64,000 bases of DNA, from the NCBI GenBank assembly GCA_964247055.1, contig OZ176055.1:1488001-1552000 (forward strand), in the 5' to 3' direction. Positions 1 through 13,168 of the stretch are shown here, one piece after another (position 1 is the first letter of the stretch; each line of letters begins with the position of its first letter). The translations under genes were made by a program, and so were the position numbers. The DNA is from Paragordius varius (Eukaryota > Nematomorpha). The notes under the pieces were generated by a model. It had not been told where the DNA came from. It did not search any database and saw only the letters and a list, made by a program, of their open reading frames with translations.

Positions 1-3000
1 TTTTGGCGTTTGTGTCCTGATTATCGATTTGGTTTGTATTATTTTCCAATGTATCCAACATGGTTTTAAGCCTTTTTTTGTTGGGTTGTATTATTTCACC
101 TTTAGTGTTTGAGATACGGTGTTTAGAATTTCGATATTTAACATCTGTTTCCTTCCTATGATTACTACATTGTTGATCGTCATCTTGATATGCGTACTTT
201 CCAGAGTCAAAATTATTCGTATTGGAAGTTGAAAGGAGGTTTTTGTGTGAATTTGGGTCTGAATTGTTCGTTGCAGAAGGGGATAATATTGAATTATTCC
301 GGCATTTTACACTTTCAATATTATTATTGTTGCTGATATAAGGAACGTTTCCATAACGTTGAAGGGAAGAGATAACATCATAATCGTAAAGAAATGCCGC
401 GGGCGAGGTATGATTTCCAATGTTGGGATGAGGGGCAGTATGATGGCCTGCATGATAAAACCCCAACATTGGATGGTAATATGGTGTTGCTGGATTAAAT
501 GCATGTGAATTGAAATCAAACGGGGCCGGAGTTTGTACTTCATTATGGCTTTTATCATAAATGTTTTCGTTATTTGTGATATTTTTCCCGTTTCCGTAAT
601 ATTTTGCACCATCATTTTTATTATGGTCAACTGGTAGTACGTTTGATTGTTGGGTATCATCTGTAGAGGTCATTGTGGGAACTCCTAAAGCTGATGAGTG
701 TAAATGATGTGCCATATATGGTGGAAAATCATAGTAATACATATTTGAAGGGAGTTTTCCTCCCTTAAATGATTGTTGATTTTGTCCACTCGTTGAATGT
801 AAGGTAGATTGTGGTACTAGCGTATTGCTGCCTAGTTCTTTTTTGCTTTGTTGGTAGGGCTCTGCGGCTAATTGACTTTGGGTATATTGGTGGTCTTTTC
901 CTGTACCCATAAACATATTGTAAGGACTGAAAGCGGCATAATGTATGTTATTCAGCAACATTGAATGCGGATGGGGATATGAGGTATATTGATGATTCAT
1001 ATAAGAAAGTGGGTTGGGCATTTCAGAATTAGCTGTATGCTCTTTATTCTCATATCCTAATGAGGTTTGGGTGTTTTCCCTATAAAATTATAAAAAACTG
1101 TATCTTGGTTCCATTATGTATGATCAATTATATCTAATTGTATAAAACTTCCTAACTTTGGTTTAATTTATTAAAAATATAGCTATAAAAGTTATAATGA
1201 AATATTTATTAAACCTGTCACCCTTGTAATATTTATGAGGTGTGGTATTTGGATTTTCATCATTATAATTTGTATTGTGTGTGTTATTGTGCCCATTGTT
1301 TTTTGGTAGCTTAAGTTGGTTATCGGAAGAAACGCTAAAATCTATCAAAGGAATGGGGGAAACCTTTAGGCATTCGTTATTATTCAGCGGTATATCCTCT
1401 GTAGAAAAGGGTTCATTCTGAGTTCTTAGTTTATCTTCCCGACGCCATTTCGCCCTTCTGTTGGAAAACCAAACCTGTATCAATGTGTCATGCAATTATT
1501 TTTATATTATATTAATAAAACCCCATAAATTTATGGAGCATATAGGGAAAAATGCAAAAAATAGGACTTTTTAAAATTTATAAAATAACTAAAAGTAACA
1601 ATGATTAATTTTCCTAAAAATGTGGTTATGTAGTATCAATGAAGCTTATGATATATAGCTTTTTATAGCTTAAGCTATAGTTAGATAAAACTTATATTGG
1701 TAAACTAACCTGGATTCTTGCTTCGGGTAGATCGATTAATCCTGAAAGTTTCTCGCGAGCAAACACATCCGGATAATGTGTGCGCTCAAATTCTAAATAT
1801 GCATAAACAACGGTATTGTAAAGCCAACCTCAATTTGTTTTCACAGTCAGTAATAAAATGTTTTAAGGTCAATGTTATCCTAATTTTTAAAGGGTGTTCC
1901 CTTTACAAGAGGTTACAGATTGTATTGTATGAAATAACTCAATCTTTCGTCTGCCGAGGGCTGACAGTGATGAAAAGGTGCAATTTAACCGAAGTAACAC
2001 ACTCCAACGCATATATTCAAGTCCCACCCCTAAGCATTATCATCATCTAATTATATAATGTTTAACCATTACACATTTTCATATTCTAAATAAATAGGTT
2101 ATCATAATTATTAAGGTACATAAAAATAACTTTCCACATTTTTCATAGTGAGAGACAAAAAACATACAAAATATATAATGATGATATAATTATAAAGTTT
2201 ATGGAAAAAATTGTCATTAAAGTGAATTACTCATGCGCAAAGCGCAAAAAATTAATTATGCACACTCACTCACACACCTACGTATTCTAAGTGATATATT
2301 ATGCAAAATATTTTTACAGTAGAGTATGGTTATAATTACCTTTCGTAATTTAAATATTTTCCCTTAAATTTCACAATAACTTCTTTATTTCATTGCAATT
2401 AAACATTTTTAATTTATCCATACGCTACTGGAGACAATATGAGAAAAAAGCAAAAGCAAAATTAGATATAAAATATGTACCAGTTTCGAGTGCCGCGATT
2501 TGTTCATTAGTGAACGAGGTGCGGTTCCTTTGAAGTTTTCGTTTGAGTCTAAGCCGATCCTCAGTCGCAATGGAAGAATTACATTCATCACTGCATTGAG
2601 GTGTTTGTCGATTCAGAGTTTGATCTTGATTTAAATTATTATTGGTATTAGAACAGGTAGTATATTTATCATTTGCAATCACTTTGTCCTCATCATGGTA
2701 ATTTTTTACCACGAATTTTGCGTTGATAGGACAATGAGGTGAGTCGAAATTTAAGGCAGCGTTGTTGACATCAATTCTGTCGTGATGTTGGGTTTGTAAT
2801 GTGGGTTCTAAAGTAGGTGCATTTTTTGTTTTGGAATTTGTGTTGTCAATGTCACCAAAAGCTATATTTTCATTGGGATTATTGCTGACGGGAGCGAAAT
2901 CTTTTGGTTGAGTTCTGGTCCCATTGGCTGTTTTGTGCTTGTTTTCTATTTCTATTTTGATAATTATGTTTTCATATTAATAACATCAATGAGCTAACAC

Positions 3001-6000
3001 TTGGACATTTTTGAAATATCAGTGTTTTGAAATTAATTGGAGTAAGAGGATAACTAATTAAGTAAAAAGGGTGTTAACTGATTTCCTTATAAATCTAGTT
3101 CAAGCAAAATAACCTGATTTGTAAAAGGAGGTACAATCTAATCAAAACATTATTAAGTTTTTTACGATTTCTCACCCTATAGCCTGATTGATATAATTGG
3201 CCATAGTTAAATTAGTTTTAGTTCAACATAAAATTGACGAATTAAATTGTGATGTAAAATTAATCGATCAAAAAAATGTGACTGCATTCACTAGTCGATA
3301 AGTGTATGTGTATATGATCAACTGAGTTGTGTGTAGGTTTTTGTATATATTGATTCTGGAAAGTTGATTTGGTATATAAACTTTGAATTATAACGCTGGA
3401 CAAAAGTGCTGTTGGTTGATTAAGTACAAAAGTACATTAAATGTGTTGTTTATTCCTCTTAGTATTAAGATTTTTAGCGTCGGGGGAGAAAAATTCCGCT
3501 TATAAAGTTTCTATCTTTTAGTTTAAAAAGTAATTCTCCTTACAACAATTATTTCTGGCTAAAAACTACCCTTTATATTAATTACAAAAACACAAAAATC
3601 ATGCGCGCCTTTAAATTAATTTAACAGAGAAAGGCTTTCGGAATTCGAGTGGAACGTTTCGTTTTGATTTTATATAAAGATAAGCATTTTTATTATTATA
3701 TAGGATAGCTTTTGTTTTTTATTGGTTTTCAAAACAATAACTTTAACTAGTGTAGTCTAAAATTTAATTAATTTTTTTTAAAAAATAACCCTATCTCTGA
3801 CGATTATCTAAAATAACTGATCATAAAATTATGTAAACTATAAATATTAACAGTAGGTCTTTTAAAAATATGGCTGGCAAAAATATAAATTAATAAAATA
3901 AAGTAATGAGTTTTCCCATTGTAAACAAATATAAAATGTAATTTAATTTACAAAACAAAATCATTATTTCTACTATCACAAAATCAAAAAAATAGAGTTT
4001 ACTCATCCAGAAAAAAGAAAAACTTTTTCTAACTTTTAGATAAAATTCAAACGCTTTAACAAGGTTTTTTGTTTAATGTTGGACGCACAAAATTATTTGT
4101 TATAAAATTTTTACAACTAAAATTTTTTTGACATAAAACTAAATTTAAGATTTGATTCAATTGTTATTACCTTATACACCTTATTTTTTGTTACAATAGG
4201 AAAAAAGATAACACTAAATAAGGCGTCAAAAATCTTATATAATTTATCATAATATATATATAATTTAAAATATATGTTGTATAATACATATTATTGATTT
4301 CAATGTCACTCATTTTCATTTATCTATAAAAGAATATGTGTAAACTGCCTCTATTTTTTATAAATTATATTCAAAGAAGATGTCAATAAATTTTTTGGAT
4401 TCTATTGTTGTGGTTTTGATGTTAATTCTGTAAACCGAATCTTTCTTTTAATCTCACTTTTTAATCTAATAAATTGATCAATAGGGAAAGAATACTCATA
4501 TTAGGTAATTATACCTGTAACATCAAAACTACTATGAAAAGGTCAGTTTTGATAAAATTTTTAAGATAAAAAAGAAACAATATTGCATACAAATCTACAC
4601 AGATAATAGCAAGGGATTATCATACGTTTGACTCTGACTTTGATTATGAGAGAAAGTATTTGTAATATCTAACCTTGGTTAATTTTTTATGGCAACAAAA
4701 ATAACTTTCATTCTCACCACAAATATAGTTACCTAACTTAAGAAAATAATTAAATCTAGATAAAAAATTAAAAGTAATTTTTATTTTTTTATCAAATATA
4801 ATAATGTCAAATAGCTAATACCTTTCAAATTTTGATGTGGTGTAGTACCCAGGTATTTACTTTGTGTCATTTGTGCTAGACATTGAATTGGTTCTATTTC
4901 TACGTTTGTGGAAATTGTGGATGATAAATTGAAGCTTTGAATAACATCAAACGGTTCTCCTGCAGATAATTTTTCGGTAAATCTGTTTTCATTTTTAGTA
5001 ATGTCATCATGCTTGTTATAAGATTGTAATGATAAATTTTGAACACCAACAGCTGGATGTTTTGAGTGAGATTCTAGTTTTGTATTACCGCTCACTTTTT
5101 TAAAATCTATTAAAGTTTGTGACCCATTTAATGCTTGGTGGTGAGATGACCTTTCAAACAACATTTCATTGGTTCCATGATGCTGATAATTACTTGGATG
5201 TAATTGATATCGACTATATTCATGTATGTATTTATTTGTCACATAATCGGTTTGACTATGATGGGATGTCGGGTCGAACGGTGTTGGTCTTTCAAGCATA
5301 TCAAATGGAGGAGATGAGGAATTAAAATATTCCGCTTGATTTTGATTAAATGCCATTTTTAAATTTTGTTCCTGTAAAACCATATTGTCGTTTTGGGTAT
5401 TATTATTATAATTAGTGTTAGTGTTATAATTGTTTGGAGTATTTGACGCATGTGTTCCATTAGGTATGATATTCTCCAAGGGTAAAGGTTGGTATTCAAG
5501 TGTTCCATTTTCACGAGATGATAAATTACGTAGGACACGATTAATTGATGAAACCTATTTTATATGGAAAAAAATTTCATTTCTCTTGAGAATTTTCGAA
5601 ATATGGATGGGTTCTAAAAAAAGTAGTACAACACTTGGTAAAAATGGTAAATATTCTTATGTTAACCACAAATATTGTTATATATATATATATATATATA
5701 ATGATTAACGTACGCTAGGAATATTTTCACTATTGCATATCCGTTCAGTCAACAATCTATCTCTAATTTCCCAGGCAAAGATTGAAGGACATTCCTGCTT
5801 AAATTTTGCAATGTGTTCGACTACTGTGCTGGTGGCGACACGCGGTTTACTTCCTCCTATAGCTCTGGGCCGGATAGAACCCGTTTCATAATATCGACCC
5901 AAGATTTTACTTACGCACCCGTTTGAGACCTAAATAATATTAAGAATATATAACTCTTGAACCATTAGCTCCGATTGAGGAGGTAGGAACAAAATTTATT

Positions 6001-6504
6001 TACCAGTAATATTAATCTATAACTATTGAATGGCGCTAAAAAATGGAAGGCAAGAGGGAATCACTCCTATAGACAGTATTATACAAAGATTTTTATATTT
6101 TATAAAAATTTTATAATTATTTTCAAGCTATTAAATAATGCCAAATGATATATAGTGTGGGAATACATCCCGAGGCATATTAATACTATATTTCAAAGTT
6201 ATTAAAAGGGTATTTTTGTTCTGAAATGCACATGATAGTTCCACCAATGTAAGGTTCTTATCAAATTTTTGCCAATACGTCTATTTATGAGTTTTTCAAT
6301 GTGTATATGTTAATTTTTGTTTCTTAATATTTAAGTTTTCTGGAAAACAGAAGATAAAAGAAGAAAGACAAACTTGTAAAATTCTGCTAATATCACATGG
6401 TCGAGCTCCCGAATGAGCCAACTCTATAATTTTTTGACGGGTTGAATCAGGCAAGGGGCGACCGTTCACGAAAATACCACCCAATTGATTTATCCCACTG
6501 TGCC
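1..6504 (-). CDS. Pax6: Pax6/eyeless transcription factor (partial at both ends)
   Basis: Nuclear DNA-binding regulator of eye and nervous-system development in animals. I traced seven exons by GT-AG sites and phase: 6504-6374, 5929-5714, 5554-4822, 2951-2481, 1792-1710, 1474-1215 and 1079-1 (open at the window edge). The first two, with the start of the third, encode the paired domain ([18 protein letters not shown], then [14 protein letters not shown] with the Pax6-type I, Q and N residues, then [15 protein letters not shown]). Exons 4-6 encode the homeodomain ([44 protein letters not shown]) with the Pax-type serine at position 50. Exons of 131, 216 and 83 nt match what I recall for human PAX6 exons 5, 6 and 9. 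About 990 residues are visible, much longer than vertebrate PAX6, because of Asn/His/Gln-rich linker and tail regions. The start codon and first exon lie upstream (above 6505) and were not found. The stop lies beyond position 1. Confidence 0.96.
1880..2050 (-). repeat. tRNA-derived SINE copy inside Pax6 intron
   Basis: On the minus strand this intronic stretch has a tRNA-like promoter head (B-box-like GGTTAAATTGC near 1990-1980) followed by a body containing TCATCACTGTCAGCCCT (1973-1957). The same 17 bases, also downstream of a B-box-like sequence and followed by a CCCTTTAAAA motif, occur at 44946-44962 on the plus strand. The two sites share order and spacing but the rest is diverged, so this looks like an old member of a SINE family. 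Confidence 0.5.
2952..4821 (-). other. 1.87-kb Pax6 intron
   Basis: This is the largest intron seen in the Pax6 gene, between the linker exon ending at 4822 and the exon starting at 2951. Donor GTATTAG follows AAAG, and the acceptor is ATAG. It is AT-rich and holds no coding segment or mobile element I can recognise. Its size contrasts with the 23-29 nt introns of other genes in the window, so it may hold control elements, but nothing in the sequence shows that directly. Confidence 0.8.
5679..5701. repeat. (TA)n microsatellite in Pax6 intron
   Basis: Alternating TA run just downstream of the donor site of the 216-nt paired-domain exon, within the 159-nt intron. Confidence 0.85.
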
Positions 6505-7088
6505 CTTGATATATAATATAATATAAAGATATGTATATAAAAAGCGTGCCTATTTTTTAAGGGTCAGAAGTGTAGTTTTTTTTATAGGAAGAAAACTACA
6601 TGCTCTTAAAAGTTAATAAATGGCGATTAAATTGCAAAATAACAGTTTCGAAAACGGATCACAATTAGTGAACAATTTTTGTTATCGAAAAATTTAGAAA
6701 TGGCTATTTCGAAATGATGTTGTTTAATATTAATTCGGGTTGTGCTGAAACCAAACATTGGAAAAAAATATGCAACATAACCTATACCCAAGGTAGCTGA
6801 AATCAGATTGGTTAGAAGCAAAAAGAAAGAATTTAAATTTGCAAACAAATTATCCAACCGTGCATGATAGCTAAATAATGCATTCCACTGTCGTTTTTTT
6901 GGCAAACTGGTTTAAAGTTTAAAATTCATTTATAAGCTTAGAACATAAAAAATGATTTTAGTTTAAATATTATAAATAAAAATCTAAATTTAGACAACTA
7001 TTTACCACCATATTGTATCAATGTTTTAAATATTAGCAGAGATAAATGATAAAACAATTGAAAACCTAATATATTTTACAACCTACAC

Positions 7089-7091
<3 letters not shown>

Positions 7092-7143
<52 letters not shown>
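7092..7143. repeat. (TA)n microsatellite
   Basis: An uninterrupted alternating TA run of about 50 bases. A predicted poly(Tyr-Ile) reading through it is a low-complexity artefact. Confidence 0.9.
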
Positions 7144-7147
<4 letters not shown>

Positions 7148-9036
7148 TTTTGATAAGAGTAAAACCTTTGTGAGGCATTCGATTAAACATAGTTTGGCGA
7201 CATAATTGGTGACATAGTTGGCTATTGTATGCTCAAAAGATGGGTTATTTCCGTGCACGGATAACCTTAAATCAAAATATATTCTCCTAAATTTATGGTT
7301 TGTTTGAGCTATAAATTTATGAATTTCAAAACACACATTACATATTATTAAAATTGGAACACTTTTGACTTGTCAAATTACTACAATATGGTATGTATTT
7401 ATGACTAATATATATTTAGTAAAACAATTTAGTTATTAACCTATAAAATGATTATGATGTGATGATTATATCTAAAAAAATTCTGCCCTAAAAGCTAAAA
7501 AAACTCATTCGCTAAAAATCCATTTAATAAAGTTTTTTTAAAAAATAATAGTTTAAAATTACCGCTAAAAATTCATTAAGATTTTATAAGAATTGTAAAT
7601 AGATTAGCACCTTATGACTTTTCAACTATTTAGTTACAGTGTTGGTCAAATAAAACATATTTTGAGGTTGAATAAATCATATATAGAAATTATCCATGAA
7701 GTTCTCAAACATTATTGTATTTCAAAATTTTACTGTTTCGGGATTAATTATTAATTAATTTAGATTTTGTCCCCATTTGTTTATGGGGCTGGTATTTCCA
7801 CAGTTTTTTTTGTGAAGGAAACCTATAGTATGGTGCAGAATACGTTACGTTACGTTTGGTACGTAAGTATTTATGGTATGGTTGGTTAAATTAGGCTAAT
7901 ACTTTCTCCTTGCGATTGATTAGCTTCGTAATCCTTTTTCCATTTCGTTTTTCCTTTCGAATTAATTCGAATTTTCTGCATAATGGAGCGAAAACCATTT
8001 TAACATTATAATAGCTTGATTATATAGATATAGATATATGTATATGTATGATTGGATATATGGATGGCAATTGCAATAATTTTTAATTCTTAATCTTTCG
8101 ATAAAATAATAATAAACAAAATATTGTATAAAATAATTATTTTATTTTTTCATTTCTCAAGTTGGGAATAATAAGTCCTAATATTGTGAAGATAGAAGTG
8201 ATTTAGCAACTAAAACACAAAAGATAGATAGAAACAAATATAAATAGTATATATATGTGTGCTTAGTCAAATGTCAATAATAAAAAAGATGACTTAATAT
8301 TTTTTATTTCTATATTTTTAATAACTATCATTTATATTTTTAAACATTATATTTAATAAAAGAATAAGGTTAAAATATATTTTTTACCAAAAAAATTATG
8401 TATATAAAATAATTTTTATAAAAACAACACATTCATTATTACCAATACTATAAAATAATTTTTCCTTTAACATTAAAAATGATTGACGTTTAAGTTTTAT
8501 TTACAAATATGAATTTTATGAATTTCGCTTTTAGACTTTTTTTTGATACTTATTAAAAGTTTTAATTTCTCCAAGGGTGTTAAAATTAAAAATTATGGTT
8601 CTAGTATTTAAACTTGTAGTTTTATAGTTTTAACTCATATTTTCAGCACATCAATAAACTACTATTTTAGCGCAAAACTCTACAAAATATTTATTATACA
8701 TATATTTTTATAGCAAAAATAAACTGTTTCCCCTTTTTGCATGATTGCTTTTCCAATTGATTAAAAATATTTTTTATCCTAACATTTCACATTAAGATTG
8801 TTCTACTATAAACAGAATAATATTTTTATTTAAAGATATTTATGTTAAAAATTTCCATCAGTTTAAATCTAAAATTCTACTACAAATTAGCCATCATTTT
8901 ATGTGATTTTTCTAACATTGTAATTCTTTTCTACAGTAATCTTTAAAATAGATATATAGTGACAAGTCAAGCGAAAAATTAATAGGCAAAATTAACTTTT
9001 TATATCTAACTATAGTAATTGGATTGGATTGGTTTG

Positions 9037-9040
<4 letters not shown>

Positions 9041-9094
<54 letters not shown>

Positions 9095-9095
9095 G
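9041..9095. repeat. (AT)n microsatellite
   Basis: A long alternating AT run with a single phase break near its right end. Confidence 0.9.
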
Positions 9096-9812
9096 AGGTC
9101 TTTAAGTATTCTATTTCTCAAAAATATTTCGTAGATCGATATTAGTTAATGCAGAAAAAATTTAGGATAAAGAAAATGTCTATAAAAATTTTTGTCATAA
9201 TTTTAAAATAAAGTTTCCTTCCGCTAAAGACACAATCACAGATTTTATGGTTCAGATAGTGCTTAATTAAGCTTAAACTTTGTTTTTTTTTTCCAAACGA
9301 TTTAAGTGCGGTTCTATGATTTATTATATAAATATACCTTATTTATATTAAATTTATATATATACATATAATATATTTTATAAAGATTAGATGAGTTATT
9401 TTAATTTTTTTCATTTATTAAAATATCATATTAAATCGATGCCCTTTGATCTATTCTGCTAACATTTAATAGTTTTGTAAAATTCTTTATAAATATATTC
9501 TTGGAGTCCTCATAACGCCCAGAAAATATAATGATTAACTTACAAGGTAAATTCATTATATTTGTCAAAGTTAATTTTAGGCATTTATAAATAAGCTTTT
9601 TAATTTAATATATTGCCTGATTTTAGCCGCTCATTTTCGTAGTATGATATACTATTTGTATGTATTTTGTATTGAGAATAATTTGAAATGACATATGGTT
9701 TATGGGATTATCAAAATTTTCTTGTTTTATATAAATATTTAATATCATTATTATCATTACCATTTTTATTATAAGTGCAAAAACGTGACCGGGTATATAT
9801 TACATAAAATTA

Positions 9813-9813
<1 letters not shown>

Positions 9814-9878
<65 letters not shown>

Positions 9879-9880
9879 AT
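9814..9880. repeat. (TA)n microsatellite
   Basis: An alternating TA run of roughly 60 bases, with one G interruption near the right end. Confidence 0.9.
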
Positions 9881-10567
9881 AAATAAATATATATCTCTTT
9901 ATTTTCTTTAAATTAAGACACGCCCAATATTATTAGTTAATAAGACACCATATTAAATATATAAATTATCTAATTAAATATATCTTGTCAGTTTTATAAA
10001 GTTTTATTTAGACCTTTTTCAACCCCCAAATTATCAAATTTGTCATATTTTGAAAGAAAAAATTTTACTACTTCAATAATGTAAAATCTTACTATCTTAA
10101 TATATCCTTACACTATTTCATAAACATCTTTTTGCCATGGAATAAAAACCTTTGGTGGATAGATATGCATTTATAATAGTTTAAATATATTATTTTTATT
10201 ATTTATGATAATATATAAAATAAGCAGTTAACAAGGTATCATTTACTTTATTTTTTATTTTATGTTTGGTCGCTTAAGTAGCAGACTCAGTGGGTATTCT
10301 TTAGCATTTATGTTGACATTTTTAGTATTTACGTCTTTGCATATACGATTGTTTAGAAAATTATATTTAATACTATATCATTTATTGTTAGATTTTGAAA
10401 AGCGATCCACAAACTAATAAAGCAAAAACTCCAACCTGTCTTTCTAAATATCTGACAAAGAAGACATTTATTGCCCTCTGTAAAATAATTTTGTCACCAT
10501 TAAATTTTTTTATGTTAAATAATCAATCTCTCGATATAGTAACATTTGTGCGACACACTTTAAATAA

Positions 10568-10570
<3 letters not shown>

Positions 10571-10602
<32 letters not shown>
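10571..10602. repeat. (AT)n microsatellite
   Basis: An alternating AT run of about 30 bases, preceded by an AAAT-type repeat. Confidence 0.85.
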
Positions 10603-10603
<1 letters not shown>

Positions 10604-12618
10604 TATAAGCTATTTTGCAAAATATCCCTAATTTGTTGTTTCCTTTCCAGTCCTCAGATTTTTAATTTGCTATATATATGTGAGTTTGACTCTTTATGGT
10701 CTATGTAATTCAGTACATACATAAATTTATACATTTTATTAAACATTAAATAAAATATATTTTTTCTTAATCATCCTAGAAATTACCCCATTATTTAATA
10801 ATTTAGAGATTAGCATTTTGTATAATTAGTTAGCTAAGACGACACCAGCCAATAAAAATATATAGAAATGACTCTAAAACACATTAAATCACAATTTTGT
10901 GACATTTCAAGAAAAATGTATACTTATAGACAGAGATTATAAATAACGGAATGATATAACATATGCAATCATTACATATAAATTTTGATCAATAATTACC
11001 AATTTAAACATATATTAATTTTTTTTGATTAAAATATATAATATGGCAATTGACAAAACAGTAAGGTATGGAAAAAACAACAAAATGTTGATTAAACAAT
11101 TATTTTCTCTTTTTTTCTATACACTAAAATTGCCCTACTTTAGTGCTAAATAAGCAACCATTAAAATGCATATAGTTTATAATATAGATTCTTGACTAAA
11201 TAATATGTTTCGCTTCCCAATAAACAATGTCAATCAGTCGTTTTTTATCATTTTCCAAATTATTAATTTCAATACATTTCGACACTTCTATTAATATATA
11301 TGCTTAAAATTGTTTAAATATTAAATCATGAATTTTTAAGTGAGTATGCAATGTAAATGCACATTTTTATATATTAAATATAAAAATGGTTTAAATTTTT
11401 TTGAATATACAAAAAAATTTTTGGGGACACTCTGTCTGATAAGTTTTTTTTGCGTTTTATGACCTCTTCTTTTTATATTTTAATTTATTTTTCGGAGCAA
11501 AAATATATAATTGTTAGGTTTTTTTTCTTAAAAATATAATTACTTTTTGTTATTATAAGGTATATATAATTATAGGTACTTTTACTACAAATAAAGTTTT
11601 TTGACATGTGAAAATTGCACATCTTAAGGTGTATATTTTTAAGTTTTTGTCATAAAAATATAATTATCTATTTTTTTTGTTCTATCATATTTTTATATTA
11701 TTTAATAAATTTTTGGCGAAATCCAAACACACAAAAAACCAGTAATTAAATAACAAGAAACCTAATTATTTTTTGGAAATATTTTTATATAGAAATTATT
11801 CGCAAGCATATGTTAGTAAAAAGATCCTTTGTGCACTCAATTACTCGATAACTTATTATTTTTCAATAATAACTATTAACAGGCAAATACTATTTAAAAG
11901 AGCATTATTTTTTAAGCTTAGTTTAGTTAACCTGAGCAATTTAAATTCTTTCGTTAATATTTATTGATTTTAAAATCAGATCTTTGATTTAATCGCGTTC
12001 GTTTAGTAGTTTCAATTGTTATACTTTAGATGTATTGATCTGCATTGAAAACAGTACTTTTTCACTAGATTAATCTTTGGAGACCCGAAAACGTAATTGC
12101 TTTTAAAACATGGAAAGTTAATTAAATAATTTTGAAAAAAAAATTAAAAAATATTTAAAACTGGTTATGTAACATATATTGTATATCAATAAAATAATTC
12201 ATCTCAAAAATTTGTATAATACACAATATATCGTTGCAAGTGTTTATACGTGACCGGTCGTTTATTAGGGTTGTCTTGAAAAATTTTAATTCTGTATTCT
12301 TCAAATTTTTTTACTCGAGAGAGGATAAAATATTTATGAGATGTGTTGTCTAATATATTGGCTGCAACAGATTATATTATTGTAATTGAACCTTTTTAGG
12401 GGGGTAATTTGTCACTTTTTAGTGTCATGAAAATGTTAAAATTAGCATAAATTTTCTGATAAAACGCTAGTTAGAAGCTGTTTTAGCATACCTATCTCTA
12501 ACTAAATATATGCAATATGTTCTTATACTATTCAAGATACCTGCTTGAGTGCGCAATAGGGGGTAAAAAATATCATGGTATTAGTCTTGTTAATGTGTTT
12601 TTCATATCATGATTAACA

Positions 12619-13168
12619 CTTCGATTCAAATTGGGGTATCTAAATACCCCAGACTTAATTTAAATAGATATTTTAAAAAAACTACTGAAGAAAACGGTCC
12701 CAATTTAAATTTATGCTTCTATCCTGATAAATATTATATATATATGCCAAAATATCTTGATAAAATTTTGTTTTGAATAAAAAGCTCCATCTCAAACTAC
12801 TTCGACGCCATTTTTATTTTACAAAATTTTTGCAAAATATTGTCTTTATATAATTTTAAGGGTAAAACTAAAGCTAATTTTTTATATAAATTACATCTAA
12901 CATTGATAGAAATAGAAAAAGCGGTTTAGTTTGTATAATTTTTCAATTTTACAATTTGACACACGCCACGTTGACGAAATTTTTACCTTTCGGTTTTAGC
13001 TTAAAATAAGTAATATCAAGTATTTTTGAATAAATTTTTTTATATATTTCGGTTTATTAATGTTATATAAGTGCAAAATTTTGCCATGATGTCGATCCCT
13101 TCCATACTTTTTATGTATTTGATTTTAAACAGGCCTGGGGTATCCAACTACCCCAATTTGAATCGAAG
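12619..13168. mobile_element. MITE-like element with long terminal inverted repeats
   Basis: The left end reads CTTCGATTCAAATTGGGGTA and continues through TACCCCAG to about 12652. The same sequence occurs in reverse complement at 13168-13135, with about 30 of 34 positions matching. Each terminal repeat contains an internal palindrome of the form GGGGTA...TACCCC, so each end can form its own small hairpin. The 550-bp interior has no coding capacity. I could not establish a target-site duplication, so the superfamily is unassigned. Confidence 0.6.

Larger units (their letters stand above)
6505..12618. other. AT-rich noncoding stretch upstream of Pax6
   Basis: No credible coding exon was found. 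The open frames here are short and lack family signatures. The Pax6 5' exon (start codon and untranslated leader) should lie in or beyond this stretch, but I could not identify it. Several TA microsatellites are listed separately. Confidence 0.7.

Noticed and set aside
307-660. Minus-strand 117-codon open frame starting MIPNNQ
   Set aside because: It is an out-of-frame shadow of the Pax6 C-terminal exon, which stays open in another frame from 1079 to 1.
1718-2050. Plus-strand 110-codon open frame
   Set aside because: It is antisense to the 83-nt homeodomain exon and otherwise runs through an intron and a SINE.
6627-6905. Minus-strand open frame upstream of the first paired-domain exon, considered as the Pax6 first exon
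   Set aside because: No Pax6-like N-terminus and no suitable donor in the required phase. Also no family signature.
7091-7336. Minus-strand frame ending in an Ile-Tyr repeat
   Set aside because: The tail is a translated TA microsatellite and the rest matches nothing I know.
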